DNA of 64,000 nucleotides. It comes from Salipiger bermudensis (GTDB taxonomy: Bacteria > Pseudomonadota > Alphaproteobacteria > Rhodobacterales > Rhodobacteraceae). Positions 35,323-44,411 of this stretch are shown in pieces. The DNA is taken from NCBI RefSeq assembly GCF_019801965.1, contig NZ_JAHVIA010000003.1, positions 372,001 to 436,000 on the forward strand, in the 5' to 3' direction. Under the pieces are notes generated by a model, which was given only the letters and a program-made list of their open reading frames with translations, ran no database searches and was not told the origin of the DNA. Position 1 is the first letter of the stretch; each line of letters opens with the position of its first letter. Both the position numbers and the translations under genes were made by a program.

Positions 35323-35823
35323 TCAGTCGCGGATCTCGTCCGCGGCGACGCCCCAGAGTGCGGATTTCGGCGCCCAGCCGTCATAGCCGCCGGCCGAAAG
35401 CTCGCACCAGGCGGCTTCGCATTTGCCGAGCCGCGCCACCACGCCGAGCGCCAGCTTTGCGTTGACCGGGGCAGTCTCGTCGGGCCGGCCGTGCAGCTCG
35501 AGCATGTCCTGCTGCACCAAGACGGTGCGGACGCCCGAGAGCAGCGAGTAATGCACCCAGCCGCCGGCCCCGTCGGCATCGCGCACGCGGCGCCAGTGGC
35601 CGTATTCGGCGGTGATCTCGAGCGGCATGTCGCGGCGGGTGTAGATCCAGTCGATGCGATGGGTGAGCGACGGCCCGCGGCGCACATTGCCCTCGGAGGC
35701 CTTCATCGACACGTAGCGCGGCAAGGGCAGGTTGGTGACCGGGCCACGCTCTTCGGTGGCGGCGGAGACGGTACCGGTCAACAGGGCGGCCATCAGCCCC
35801 ACGATCAAAGCGGCTATGCGCAT
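35323..35823 (-). CDS. Exported SH3-like domain protein
   Basis: A 166-residue product with a Sec signal (MRIAALIVGLMAALLTGTVSA) and an SH3b-type bacterial module (YVSMKASEGNVRRGPSLTHR, then IDWIYTRRDMPLEITAEYGHWRRVRD, GGWVHYSLLSG). A second, less clear SH3-like repeat follows (ALGVVARLGKCEAAWCELSA). Such proteins are thought to bind cell-wall peptides or ligands in the periplasm. AGGACA lies seven bases before the ATG. It is divergent from the dehydrogenase gene, with about 105 bases between. Confidence 0.88.
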   Translation of the reverse strand: MRIAALIVGLMAALLTGTVSAATEERGPVTNLPLPRYVSMKASEGNVRRGPSLTHRIDWIYTRRDMPLEITAEYGHWRRVRDADGAGGWVHYSLLSGVRTVLVQQDMLELHGRPDETAPVNAKLALGVVARLGKCEAAWCELSAGGYDGWAPKSALWGVAADEIRD

Positions 35824-35928
35824 TTCACTGTCCTGCCCGAGTTTTTCAGGCGGGGTTCTTGTGCCCCGCACGCTCATGCGACACTGTGCCATCGGAGACG
35901 AGCTGTGGAAAGGGAGGGGAGGCGCGCC

Positions 35929-36915
35929 ATGCCTCAGAAACGCCTGAGTGTTGTCGTGACGCGACGCTTGCCCGAAGCGGTCGAGACGCGTCTGAGCGAG
36001 CTGTTCAACGTGACCCTTCGCGAAACCGATACGCCGATGTCCCGCGCCGAGCTGGCCGAGGCCATGTCCGAGTGCGACGTGCTGGTGCCAACCATCACCG
36101 ACTCGATCGATGCCGGGCTGATCGGCCAGGCCGGCGAGCGCCTCAAGCTGATCGCGAACTACGGTGCCGGGGTCGATCACATCGACGTCGAGACCGCCCG
36201 CCGCCGCGGCATCCTCGTGTCGAACACACCCGGGGTGATGACCGACGACACCGCCGACATGGTCATGGGGCTGATGCTCGCGGTGACCCGGCGGATGCAG
36301 GAGGGGCTCGCGGTGATGCAGGCCGGCGAATGGCAGGGCTGGGCGCCCAACGCCTTCCTCGGCACGCGGCTGGGCGGCAAGCGGCTCGGCATCCTTGGCA
36401 TGGGCCGGATCGGCCAGGCTGTCGCCAAGCGCGCACAGGCCTTCGGCATGCAGATCCACTACCACAACCGCCGCCGCCTGCGCACCGAGACCGAGGAAGC
36501 CTTCGAGGCGACCTACTGGGAAAGCCTCGACCAGATGGTGGCGCGGATGGACGTGATCTCGGTGAACTGCCCGCACACGCCCTCGACCTTCCACCTGCTC
36601 AACGCGCGCCGGCTGAAGCTGATGAAGCCCACCGCGGTCCTGGTGAACACCTCGCGCGGCGAGGTCATCGACGAGAGCGCGCTGACCCGGATGCTCAAGG
36701 CCGGCGAACTGGCGGGCGCGGGGCTCGACGTCTATCAGCACGGCATCAAGGGCAACCCCGAGCTCGTCAACATGCCCAACGTGGTGATGCTGCCGCATAT
36801 GGGGTCGGCCACCATCGAGGGCCGCATCGAGATGGGCGAGAAGGTGCTGCTCAACGTCAAGACCTTCGCCGATGGCCACCGGCCGCCGGACCAGGTCGTT
36901 CCGGCCATGCACTGA
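35929..36915 (+). CDS. D-2-hydroxyacid dehydrogenase (glyoxylate/hydroxypyruvate reductase type)
   Basis: The frame is open far upstream, but the start at 35929 (MPQKRLSVVVTRRLPEAVET) has a strong GGGAGGGGAGG site and gives 328 residues. The Rossmann motif is GMGRIGQAVAKR, and the catalytic Arg region is LVNTSRGEVIDESAL. The catalytic Glu region is LAGAGLDVYQHG, and the catalytic His is in MLPHMGSATIEGR. The family covers glyoxylate, hydroxypyruvate and lactate reductases; the exact substrate cannot be read. Downstream is a GC hairpin (GGGCCGGC/GCCGGCCC, 36922-36943) lacking a T tail. Confidence 0.92.
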   Translation: MPQKRLSVVVTRRLPEAVETRLSELFNVTLRETDTPMSRAELAEAMSECDVLVPTITDSIDAGLIGQAGERLKLIANYGAGVDHIDVETARRRGILVSNTPGVMTDDTADMVMGLMLAVTRRMQEGLAVMQAGEWQGWAPNAFLGTRLGGKRLGILGMGRIGQAVAKRAQAFGMQIHYHNRRRLRTETEEAFEATYWESLDQMVARMDVISVNCPHTPSTFHLLNARRLKLMKPTAVLVNTSRGEVIDESALTRMLKAGELAGAGLDVYQHGIKGNPELVNMPNVVMLPHMGSATIEGRIEMGEKVLLNVKTFADGHRPPDQVVPAMH

Positions 36916-36961
36916 CCTTCCGGGCCGGCCTTCGCGCCGGCCCAAAAGTTTCGAAAGACCT

Positions 36962-36978
36962 AAGCTTTCGGAAAGCTT
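36962..36978. promoter_or_regulatory. Inverted repeat AAGCTTTC-G-GAAAGCTT
   Basis: A perfect 8-1-8 palindrome between the dehydrogenase gene and the acidic orphan gene, about 100 bases upstream of the latter. It may be an operator; I cannot assign a regulator. Confidence 0.4.
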
Positions 36979-37076
36979 TGTGGGGAAGCGCCGCGCGATT
37001 GCCGCTTTTGCATGCCCGCCCGCGCCATTGCGGCGGATCACTGTCTCTCCCGTGAGTGTCATGGGCTGAACAGTGA

Positions 37077-38015
37077 GTGAGAACAGTGCTAGGTTATATC
37101 TTTGAACGCTTGATCAAACCCCTTCCGGCAAGCGGAGGGGTGATCCCGCCCGAGCTCGGGTCGGACTTGGACGGCGAGCCGGAGGCGTCGCCAGTCGGTG
37201 AGCGGCTCGAAACCATCGAGGAGCGGCTCGAGGCGGAGGCCAACGCCTCTTATGGCGACGAGCTCTACCACGGGCGGCGCATGGCCGGGCTGTCGACGAT
37301 GAAATTCGAAGGCGACGGCAGCGTGCGCGGCCTGCGCAATGCGGCGGTCAGCCTTGGCTACGTGGTGCCGCTCGAGGAGGTCGCGAGCGCCGAAACGCTG
37401 CAGGACCGTAGCGAGGGGATCCGGCAGGAAGAGGTGGCGGACGCGCTTTCCGGCCTCGACCGTCCGGAGCTGACGGAGCTGCTCGAAATACCGCATCCGA
37501 GCCCGGCAGGGTCGGTCGTGGGGCAATCGGTCTCGGTCGCGCTCGAGGCCGAGCCCGTTACAGAGACCGCATCGGAGATCGAGTCTGCCGCGGAGTCCCG
37601 CGTTGCAGGAGAACCGAGCCCCGGTCTGGATCATCTCGAGGGCGGCGGTCAGGATGACGCGCTCTCGGCCCCGCACCCGCCCGGTGCGGCGCCGCAGGTC
37701 TTCACGACAATGGCCGAAAGCAATCTCGTCGTCGGGCCGGCGTCTGCCCCGGCGCTCGCCGAGATCGCCCTGTTCCTAGCGGATGACGAGCCCGAAACCT
37801 TCGAGTTCTACGCGCCGGAAGAGCTTCGGGAGAGCGCCAAATCCGATGACAAGCCACCGCAGGATGAGGCGATGGTGGAGCTTCTGATGGCCGAGGTGAT
37901 GCGCGAGATCCACGACGAGAGCGAAGCGTTCGAGCTTGCCGAGGATCTGGACCACGCCGACGCGCAGGACGATCACGCGTCGGCGCATCTCGGGCATCAC
38001 ATCGACATCGCGTAA
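37077..38015 (+). CDS. Acidic protein of unknown function
   Basis: A 312-residue frame with a GTG start at 37077 (a second GTG at 37086 is also possible; neither has a good ribosome site). The product has a short amphipathic N-terminus (VLGYIFERLIKPLPASGG), a folded-looking segment around YGDELYHGRRMAGLSTMKFE, and then a long, Glu/Asp/Ala-rich low-complexity tail ending in His/Asp-rich residues (HADAQDDHASAHLGHHIDIA). I do not recognise a family. A role as a cytosolic or membrane-associated scaffold is possible but unsupported. It converges on leuA, with a terminator between. Confidence 0.65.
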   Translation: MRTVLGYIFERLIKPLPASGGVIPPELGSDLDGEPEASPVGERLETIEERLEAEANASYGDELYHGRRMAGLSTMKFEGDGSVRGLRNAAVSLGYVVPLEEVASAETLQDRSEGIRQEEVADALSGLDRPELTELLEIPHPSPAGSVVGQSVSVALEAEPVTETASEIESAAESRVAGEPSPGLDHLEGGGQDDALSAPHPPGAAPQVFTTMAESNLVVGPASAPALAEIALFLADDEPETFEFYAPEELRESAKSDDKPPQDEAMVELLMAEVMREIHDESEAFELAEDLDHADAQDDHASAHLGHHIDIA

Positions 38016-38036
38016 GGCCGCCCAAGCAGAATCGAA

Positions 38037-38061
38037 AACGCCCGCCCCGAGAAGGGCGGGC
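38037..38061 (-). terminator. Intrinsic terminator of leuA (probably bidirectional)
   Basis: Stem GCCCGCCC (38040-38047) with GGGCGGGC (38054-38061) and a 6-base loop. On the minus strand the stem is followed by TTTTCG, making it a good terminator for leuA, whose stop is 19 bases upstream. On the plus strand the T tail is poor. Confidence 0.8.
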
Positions 38062-38079
38062 GCTGGCGTTTCGGGAGGA

Positions 38080-39648
38080 TCAGCCGATATCCTTGTAGCT
38101 GATTTCCTTCTGGTCGCTGCCGGTCTTGCCCCGGCGCACGTGAAGGCGGTTGAGCGCGTTCACATAGGCCTTGGCCGAGGCATAGACCGTATCGGTATCC
38201 GCCGACTGGCCGGTGGCGATCTTGCCGTCTTCCTCGAGCCGGACCGACACCGTGGCCTGAGCGTCGGTGCCCTCGGTCACCGCGTGCACCTGGTAGAGCT
38301 GCAGCCGGGCCTTATTGGGATAGAGCGCGCGCACTGCCTTGAAGGTGGCGTCGACCGGGCCATCGCCGTGCTCGGTGGCCGACATCTCTTCGCCGCCAAC
38401 TTCCATCTCGAGCGTGGCTTCCGCCGGGCCGCCGGTGCCGCAGACGACCTTGAGCGACACGATCTCGAGGTGATCGGCGCCTTCCGTGGTCATCGCCGCG
38501 GTCACGAGGGCGAGGATGTCCTCGTCGTAGACCTCCTTCTTGCGGTCGGCGAGATCCTTGAAGCGGAAGAAGATGTCCTTGAGCTGGTTGTCACCGACCT
38601 CGACCCCGAGATCCTTGAGCTTGGCGCGGAGCGCGGCGCGGCCCGAGTGCTTGCCGAGCGGCAGCGAGGTACCGGCAAGGCCGACATCCTCGGGGCGCAT
38701 GATCTCGAAGGTCTCGGCGTTCTTGAGCATGCCGTCCTGGTGGATGCCGCTCTCATGCGCGAAGGCGTTCTTGCCGACGATGGCCTTGTTGAACTGCACC
38801 GGGAAGCCCGACACCGAGGAGACCCTGCGCGAGATGTGCATGATCTTCTTGGTGTCGATATCGGTGTAGAAGGGCATGATGTCGCCGCGGGTGCGCAGCG
38901 CCATCACCACCTCTTCGAGCGCGGTGTTGCCGGCGCGCTCGCCAAGGCCGTTGATGGTGCATTCGATCTGCCGGGCGCCGCCCTCGACCGCGGCCAGCGC
39001 GTTCGCCGTCGCCATGCCGAGATCGTTGTGGCAGTGGGTCGCGAAGATCACCTCGTCGGCGCCGGGCACCGTCTCGATCAGGCGCTTGATGAGGTCGGCG
39101 GATTCGCGCGGCGCGGTGTAGCCCACGGTGTCGGGGATGTTGATCGTGGTGGCACCGGCCTTGATGGCAATCTCGATCACCCGGCAGAGATAGTCCCACT
39201 CGGTCCGCGTCGCATCCATCGGCGACCATTGCACGTTGTCGCAGAGGTTGCGGGCGTGGGTCACCGTCTCGTGGATGCGGTCGGCCATCTCGTCCATCGA
39301 GAGGTTGGGAATGGCGCGGTGCAGCGGCGAGGTGCCGATGAAGGTGTGGATGCGCGGCTTCGGCGCCTTCTTGATCGCTTCCCAGCAACGGTCGATATCG
39401 GGGAGCTGGGCGCGGGCGAGGCCGCAGATCACCGTCTCCTTGCTGCGCTCGGCGATGTCGGAGACCGCCTTGAAATCACCCTCGGAGGCGATCGGGAAGC
39501 CGGCCTCGATGATGTCGACGCCCATGTCCTCGAGCAGCTCGGCGATCTCGAGCTTCTCGTCATGGGTCATGGTGGCGCCGGGCGATTGCTCGCCGTCACG
39601 AAGCGTCGTGTCGAAAATGTACACGCGGTCTTTGGTCTGGTCGGTCAT
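38080..39648 (-). CDS. leuA: 2-isopropylmalate synthase LeuA
   Basis: LeuA condenses acetyl-CoA with 2-ketoisovalerate, the first step of leucine synthesis. The 522-residue protein has the DRE-TIM signature FDTTLRDGEQSPGATM near the N-terminus, the metal-binding H-x-H in ATHCHNDLGMATANAL, and GLGERAGNTALEEV. The C-terminal regulatory (leucine-binding) domain spans about residues 390-510. It is preceded by a leucine-rich leader peptide and paired hairpins (39688-39828). The downstream terminator is clear. Confidence 0.96.
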   Translation of the reverse strand: MTDQTKDRVYIFDTTLRDGEQSPGATMTHDEKLEIAELLEDMGVDIIEAGFPIASEGDFKAVSDIAERSKETVICGLARAQLPDIDRCWEAIKKAPKPRIHTFIGTSPLHRAIPNLSMDEMADRIHETVTHARNLCDNVQWSPMDATRTEWDYLCRVIEIAIKAGATTINIPDTVGYTAPRESADLIKRLIETVPGADEVIFATHCHNDLGMATANALAAVEGGARQIECTINGLGERAGNTALEEVVMALRTRGDIMPFYTDIDTKKIMHISRRVSSVSGFPVQFNKAIVGKNAFAHESGIHQDGMLKNAETFEIMRPEDVGLAGTSLPLGKHSGRAALRAKLKDLGVEVGDNQLKDIFFRFKDLADRKKEVYDEDILALVTAAMTTEGADHLEIVSLKVVCGTGGPAEATLEMEVGGEEMSATEHGDGPVDATFKAVRALYPNKARLQLYQVHAVTEGTDAQATVSVRLEEDGKIATGQSADTDTVYASAKAYVNALNRLHVRRGKTGSDQKEISYKDIG

Positions 39649-39687
39649 GTCACTGAATCTCTTTATGGTCTTCGTCCTGGTGTCTCG

Positions 39688-39745
39688 CCGGCGCGAAACG
39701 ATGCCTCCTCTGAGCGGTCGCGCCGGGTGACTGCGCGCTCAGAGG
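39688..39745 (-). promoter_or_regulatory. Interleaved hairpins of the leuA leader (attenuator candidate)
   Basis: On the minus strand, CCTCTGAGCG (39745-39736, overlapping the leader stop) pairs with CGCTCAGAGG (39716-39707), a 10-bp stem. CCGGCGCGA (39726-39718), lying in the loop of that stem, is perfectly complementary to TCGCGCCGG (39696-39688) further downstream. The two pairings interleave and should be mutually exclusive, as in transcription attenuation. Neither stem has a long T tail, so a Rho-type or translational version is possible. Confidence 0.7.
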
Positions 39746-39828
39746 CGGATTAGGAGAAGAGTCAGGCCAAGCGCAAGAGCCGCGCCGGGGGCGCGGGAGA
39801 TTGCAGCGATATGGCCATTGGTCATCAT
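39739..39828 (-). CDS. leuL: Leucine leader peptide upstream of leuA
   Basis: A 29-residue frame, MMTNGHIAAISRAP then GAALALGLTLLLIRL, with seven leucines in the last twelve residues including the rare codon CTA. It stops 91 bases before the leuA start and overlaps the first attenuator arm. Leucine scarcity would stall the ribosome on this run. A TATAGT -10-like element lies about seven bases before the first ATG, so transcription could start close to it (inference). Confidence 0.75.
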   Translation of the reverse strand: MMTNGHIAAISRAPGAALALGLTLLLIRL

Positions 39829-39981
39829 GCGGCGGACTATACGCTCAATCCTCCAAATGAAAACCCGCAAAATACCGCGCTCCCGCGGAGCGATCGTCAG
39901 GCGCTGCGGCTCCCGAGACAGCCCTTGAGCGACGCGCCAAGCCGGTCATATTGACGGGGAAGCCGACCCGAGGGAGATCCC

Positions 39982-42960
39982 GTGATCCGACGTCTCATTC
40001 ACGCCGCATGCCTCGCGCTGCTCACGCCGCTGGCCGCGCTCGCGCAGGAGCGCGACGCCGCGAAGCTCTACGTCTTCGGCAACAGCCTCGTGCACCATCT
40101 CGGCGACGAGGAGCATGCCAACGTGCCGCACTGGATGGGCGAGCTGGCCCGCGCAGGGGGGTACGGCTTCGCGCTCGACGGGCAATGGGGCTTCCTGCGC
40201 GATTTTGCGCGGAGCCTGCCGCCGCGCCCGAACTGGACGATTCCCGGCGTGACCGGCAGCTGGGATGCCGGGCGCGGCGCCTTCGGCGATGCCGGGTTCG
40301 ACGCGATCTGGATCACCCCGGCGAACTTCGTCCAGTACCAGGCACCCGACGCGCCCTATGATTACGACAACGCCGCCGGCGAAAGCCCGATGGGGGTCAT
40401 CCTGCAGATCGTCGACTGGATGCAGGGCCGATCGCCGGGGATGCCGGTCTATCTCTACGAGGGCTGGTCGGAGATGAACTCGGTCTCGCGCCGCTTCCCG
40501 CCCTCGGTGCGCAACGCGCGGGCCTACCACGCGCTGAACCAAGCGGAGTATCACGACTGGTACGAGACCCTGCTGGACGACCTGCGGGCCGCGCGGCCCA
40601 AGGCCGACATCCGGCTGATCCCGGTGGCCCGCATCCTCTCGGCGCTGCTGGGCGAGGGTGGCCCGCTCGAGGAGGTTCCGGCGGAGGCGCTCTATGTCGA
40701 TCTCGACCCGCATGGCACCCCGAGCCTCTATTTCCTCGCCGCGATGATCACCTATGCCGCGACCTATGGCGAAGCGCCTCCCGCCGGCTACACGCCGGCC
40801 TCGAGCCTGCATCCCGCCATCGCCGCCGCCTATCCCGAGCTCGCCGCGCGGGTCTGGGACGAGGTCTCGGCCTCGGGCGTTCTGGAGAGCGCCGGACTGG
40901 CGCCGGAGCTCTCCACAACCCGCAGCGCCGAAGCTGCGCCCACACCCGCGCCCGCCCCGGCGGTCGAGCCCCTGCCGCAGCGCGGCGAGGTGGCGCTGCC
41001 CGCCTCCGGGGCCCGGCCCGAGGGCGCGCCGGCGCTGGCGATGGGGCTCAACGGCATCTCCGACTGGTCGACCCAGGCGCCCTTCCTCGATCACATGAAG
41101 ATGGCCCGCGAATGGATCGGCCACCTGCCGGGGCAATGGGGCGGGGTCGAGGCCGAAGAGCTGCGCGCCGAAGGAGCGCTCGACGAGGACGGCTGGCCGA
41201 AATACATCCCCGAGCGCGTCGAGCGGCTCGAGGCGCTGCTGCTCACCGACCAGCCCTCCGAGGCGCAGTATCTCACCGGCACCTACCGGGTATTCTGGCA
41301 AGGCAAGGGCAAGCTCGACATTACCGGCCGCGCCAGCCGGGTGCGGCTCGGGGAGGGCGAGGGCCAGTTCTGGTACAGCCCGGGCGAGGGCGCCGTTGGG
41401 GTCTCGATCAGCGCAACCGATGCCGAAGACCCGATCCGCGATGTCCGCATCGTGCGCGAGGACCAGCTGGCGCTTCACGAGGCCGGGGCGCTGTTCAACC
41501 CGCTCTGGCTGGCGCGCATCGGCGACCTGCGCAGCCTGCGCTTCATGGACTGGATGATGACCAACGGCTCGCCGGTGCAGCGCTGGGATGATCGCCCCCG
41601 GATGAGCGATTACACCTGGAGCGCCTGGGGCGTGCCGGCGGAGGTGATGATCCGGCTGGCCAACCGCGTCGGCGCCGATCCGTGGTTCAACATCCCCCAC
41701 ATGGCCGATGACGATTACGTCCGCCGCTTCGCCGAGCTGGTGACGGCGCGGCTCGATCCGGGCCTGAAGGCCTATGTCGAGTATTCCAACGAGGTCTGGA
41801 ATTTCATCTTCCCGCAGGCACGCTGGGCCGAGGCGCAGGCCGATGCGCTCTGGGGCCGCTCCGAGGCCGGCTGGATGCAGTATTACGGGCTGCGCTCGGC
41901 GCAGGTCATGCAGATCTTCACCGAGGTGTTCGGTGACGAGGTGCCCGAGCGGCTGGTGCGGGTGATCTCGACCCATACCGGCTGGCCGGGGCTCGAGGAG
42001 AATATCCTGATGGCGCCGCTGGCCTATCTGCAGCTCGGCCATCCTCCGCAGGATGTCTTCGATGCCTACGCGGTGGCTGGCTATTTCGGCTACGAGATGG
42101 GTGGCGAGGAGATGGCGCCGCAGCTCGACGACTGGCTGGCTCGCTCCGAGGCAGCGGCGGTGGCGGCGGGCGAGGCGGAGGGGCTGCGCCGGGTGGCGCT
42201 GCGCGAATATGTCCGCGAGCACCGCTTTGACGCCGCCGTGGCGCCGGTGGCGCTGGCGCTGCTCGAGGGCTCGCTCAAGGAGCTGATCGAAGAAATCTTC
42301 CCCTATCATGCCAGCGTCGCCGAAGCGGCTGGCCTGCGGCTGGTGATGTATGAGGGCGGCACCCATGTCTCGGCCCAGATGGAGCGCGTCAGCGAGAGCG
42401 CGCTGGCCGAGTTCTTCACCTATTTCAACTACACGCCCGAGATCGCCAAGCTCTACGAAGAGCTGCTGGCCGGCTGGGTGGCGAGCGGCGGGGCACTGTT
42501 CAATGCCTTCGTCGATGTCGCGCCAGCCTCGCAATGGGGCAGCTGGGGCGCGCTGCGCCACCTGGGCGATGACAACCCGCGCTGGGACATGCTGATGAGC
42601 TACAACGCCACCGCGCCGACCGATTGGGAGCCGCGCGCACCGGGCGTGTTCGACGGCGGGCTGCTGCTCGAGGCCGGCGACGGGGGCGAGACGCTCGAAG
42701 GCAGCCCGAAGCCCGACATCCTGCTCGGCGGGGCGGGCGATGACAGGCTGATCGGCGGCGGCGGAGATGATCTGCTGCATGGCGGCGCGGGTCGCGACAT
42801 TGCGGTGCTGCCGGGCGGGCAGGGCGCCTATGCCTTCTCGCGCGAAGAGGGCGGGCGGCTGGTGGCGGCAGGCCCGCAGGGCATCGTGCGCATGGTGCAG
42901 GTCGAGGCGCTGGGCTTTGCCGATGCGCCGGGCGTCGCGCTGCCCACCGCGGGGCTCTGA
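39982..42960 (+). CDS. Secreted SGNH-like/glycoside-hydrolase-like protein with RTX repeats
   Basis: A 992-residue protein starting at GTG with GAGGGAG upstream. It has a Sec signal (MIRRLIHAACLALLTPLAALA), then an SGNH-like region (LYVFGNSLVHHL, residues about 29-40, and YVDLDPHGTPSLY). After a Pro/Ala linker (about 315-340) comes a glycoside-hydrolase-A-like domain with YVEYSNEVWN (acid/base Glu604) and VMYEGGTH (nucleophile-like Glu791). C-terminal RTX units (LGGAGDDRLIGGGGDDLLHG, about residues 915-935) should bind Ca2+. It sits upstream of glycosyltransferases and a PKS, so it may act on the local polysaccharide. Assignment of the two catalytic domains rests on motifs only. Confidence 0.75.
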   Translation: MIRRLIHAACLALLTPLAALAQERDAAKLYVFGNSLVHHLGDEEHANVPHWMGELARAGGYGFALDGQWGFLRDFARSLPPRPNWTIPGVTGSWDAGRGAFGDAGFDAIWITPANFVQYQAPDAPYDYDNAAGESPMGVILQIVDWMQGRSPGMPVYLYEGWSEMNSVSRRFPPSVRNARAYHALNQAEYHDWYETLLDDLRAARPKADIRLIPVARILSALLGEGGPLEEVPAEALYVDLDPHGTPSLYFLAAMITYAATYGEAPPAGYTPASSLHPAIAAAYPELAARVWDEVSASGVLESAGLAPELSTTRSAEAAPTPAPAPAVEPLPQRGEVALPASGARPEGAPALAMGLNGISDWSTQAPFLDHMKMAREWIGHLPGQWGGVEAEELRAEGALDEDGWPKYIPERVERLEALLLTDQPSEAQYLTGTYRVFWQGKGKLDITGRASRVRLGEGEGQFWYSPGEGAVGVSISATDAEDPIRDVRIVREDQLALHEAGALFNPLWLARIGDLRSLRFMDWMMTNGSPVQRWDDRPRMSDYTWSAWGVPAEVMIRLANRVGADPWFNIPHMADDDYVRRFAELVTARLDPGLKAYVEYSNEVWNFIFPQARWAEAQADALWGRSEAGWMQYYGLRSAQVMQIFTEVFGDEVPERLVRVISTHTGWPGLEENILMAPLAYLQLGHPPQDVFDAYAVAGYFGYEMGGEEMAPQLDDWLARSEAAAVAAGEAEGLRRVALREYVREHRFDAAVAPVALALLEGSLKELIEEIFPYHASVAEAAGLRLVMYEGGTHVSAQMERVSESALAEFFTYFNYTPEIAKLYEELLAGWVASGGALFNAFVDVAPASQWGSWGALRHLGDDNPRWDMLMSYNATAPTDWEPRAPGVFDGGLLLEAGDGGETLEGSPKPDILLGGAGDDRLIGGGGDDLLHGGAGRDIAVLPGGQGAYAFSREEGGRLVAAGPQGIVRMVQVEALGFADAPGVALPTAGL

Positions 42961-42966
42961 CGCGGC

Positions 42967-44181
42967 TCAGCCGGTGCTGCGGGTCGCCCGGATCTCCGAG
43001 ACCAGCGTCTCTGCGCCGAGGCTGGCGCGGAAATGCGCCTCCACATGGGCGCGCCCGGCGGCGCTGAAGCGCAGCGCGCTGTCGGGGTTCTGGGCCAGCT
43101 CGCGGATCGCCCGGGCCAGCGCCGTCGGATCCTTCGGCGCCACCAGCTTGCCGGTGCGGCCATCGTCGATCAGCTCGCGCACGCCGCCCGCGTCGGTGCC
43201 GATCACCGGCACCCCGCAGGCCATCGCCTCCATGTAGGCGACGCCCAGCGGCTCGTGCCACGAGGCCAGCACGAAGCCATGCGCCTCGAGCAGCTTCTCC
43301 TTCACCGCGCCGGCGTCGATCGCGCCCAGCAGCTTGACGTGATCCTGCAGCCGCAGCTTGCGCAGATGCGCCTCGAGATCCTTGCGGAAACCCTCGCCGC
43401 CGGCATCGTCCTCGCCGGCGATCTCGAGCCGCACGTCGACCCCTTGGTCGAGCAGCTGGCGCATCGCCGACATCAGATCCTGGTGCCCCTTCACCACGTT
43501 GAGCCGCCCGCAGGAGAACAGCCGGATCGGGCGGCCTTTCTCGGGCGGCTGGTAGGGCGTCTCGCGCTTGAGCACCTCGGTGTCGACCCCCATCGCGCGC
43601 ACCGTCAGCCGCTCGGGCAGATCACCGGCCAGCGCCTCCTGCACCTCGCCCATCAGCTTGTGGGTGATGATCGTGGCAAAGGCCGCGCCGCGCCACTTGA
43701 AGCGCTGGCCGGGGCCATAATCCGAAAGCGGCCCGTGCAGGGTCAGCGAGTAGCTCGGCCCGCCGAGCTGCTGCGACAGCGCCGCGATCAGCGCCGCGCG
43801 ACCGCAGGAATGCGCATGCACATGATCGAGCTGCAGCTCTTGGGCGTGGGCCTTCAGGGCTTGCGCAGCGGACAGCGTCATCGCCACGTCGCGGGCAAAG
43901 CCGGGGCCCTCCTTCAGCATCGCCGCGGGCAGTCCACGCGGCAGCAGACCGGCCAGGGCCTGCACTGCCCTTACGGGGGAGGGCTCGCCGAGATAGGTGG
44001 TGCGGGCGATGGCATCTTCGGACCAGTCATGCGCGATCAGCCCCGAGGGCGGCATGCGCGTCGAGAGCAGGTCCACCTTGTGGCCCATCGCCTCCAGCGC
44101 CTGAACCTCGCGCCAGAAAAAAATATGTGTCTGGCCCGGAAACTGGGGTACCAGGTATCCGATCCGCAATGCCTGCGACAC
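42967..44181 (-). CDS. Glycosyltransferase family 4
   Basis: The start is taken as GTG at 44181 (VSQALRIGYLVPQFPGQTHI) because GGGGGA precedes it; the product is 404 residues. N-domain motifs: LDHVHAHSCGRAALIA, SLTLHGPLSDYG. The C-domain shows LFSCGRLNVVKGHQDLM and ASWHEPLGVAYMEAMACGVP with the E-x7-E pattern. It resembles colanic-acid-type GT4 proteins. It is divergent from the GT2/flippase/PKS genes and convergent with the RTX protein. Confidence 0.88.
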   Translation of the reverse strand: MSQALRIGYLVPQFPGQTHIFFWREVQALEAMGHKVDLLSTRMPPSGLIAHDWSEDAIARTTYLGEPSPVRAVQALAGLLPRGLPAAMLKEGPGFARDVAMTLSAAQALKAHAQELQLDHVHAHSCGRAALIAALSQQLGGPSYSLTLHGPLSDYGPGQRFKWRGAAFATIITHKLMGEVQEALAGDLPERLTVRAMGVDTEVLKRETPYQPPEKGRPIRLFSCGRLNVVKGHQDLMSAMRQLLDQGVDVRLEIAGEDDAGGEGFRKDLEAHLRKLRLQDHVKLLGAIDAGAVKEKLLEAHGFVLASWHEPLGVAYMEAMACGVPVIGTDAGGVRELIDDGRTGKLVAPKDPTALARAIRELAQNPDSALRFSAAGRAHVEAHFRASLGAETLVSEIRATRSTG

Positions 44182-44314
44182 GCATCCCCCGCTGTCAGCT
44201 CGTCCCCGGCAATGTGACCGGCTTTGGCCTCGGTTTCCACAATGGGCTGCCGATTTCACAAGATGCCGTGGCACCGTGTTCACAGCGCATCAGAACAGTT
44301 TGTATCATTTTGGA

Positions 44315-44320
44315 TATAAT
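44315..44320 (+). promoter_or_regulatory. Consensus -10 element TATAAT
   Basis: A perfect TATAAT in an AT-richer patch 92 bases before the GT2 gene. No good -35 stands at the usual distance, so only the -10 is offered, as a candidate start for the GT2-flippase pair. Confidence 0.4.
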
Positions 44321-44411
44321 CCGGGCTGTCTTCTTCTTCTCGACACAATTTGCTGGCACCTGAGCCGCTTGAGGCGCATATCGCGCATGTGTGTGGCTGT
44401 TTGGTACGAGA

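Noticed and set aside
39946-42780. Minus-strand frame of 944 codons opposite the RTX protein
   Set aside because: Composition of a shadow frame; the plus strand has signal peptide, GH motifs and RTX repeats.
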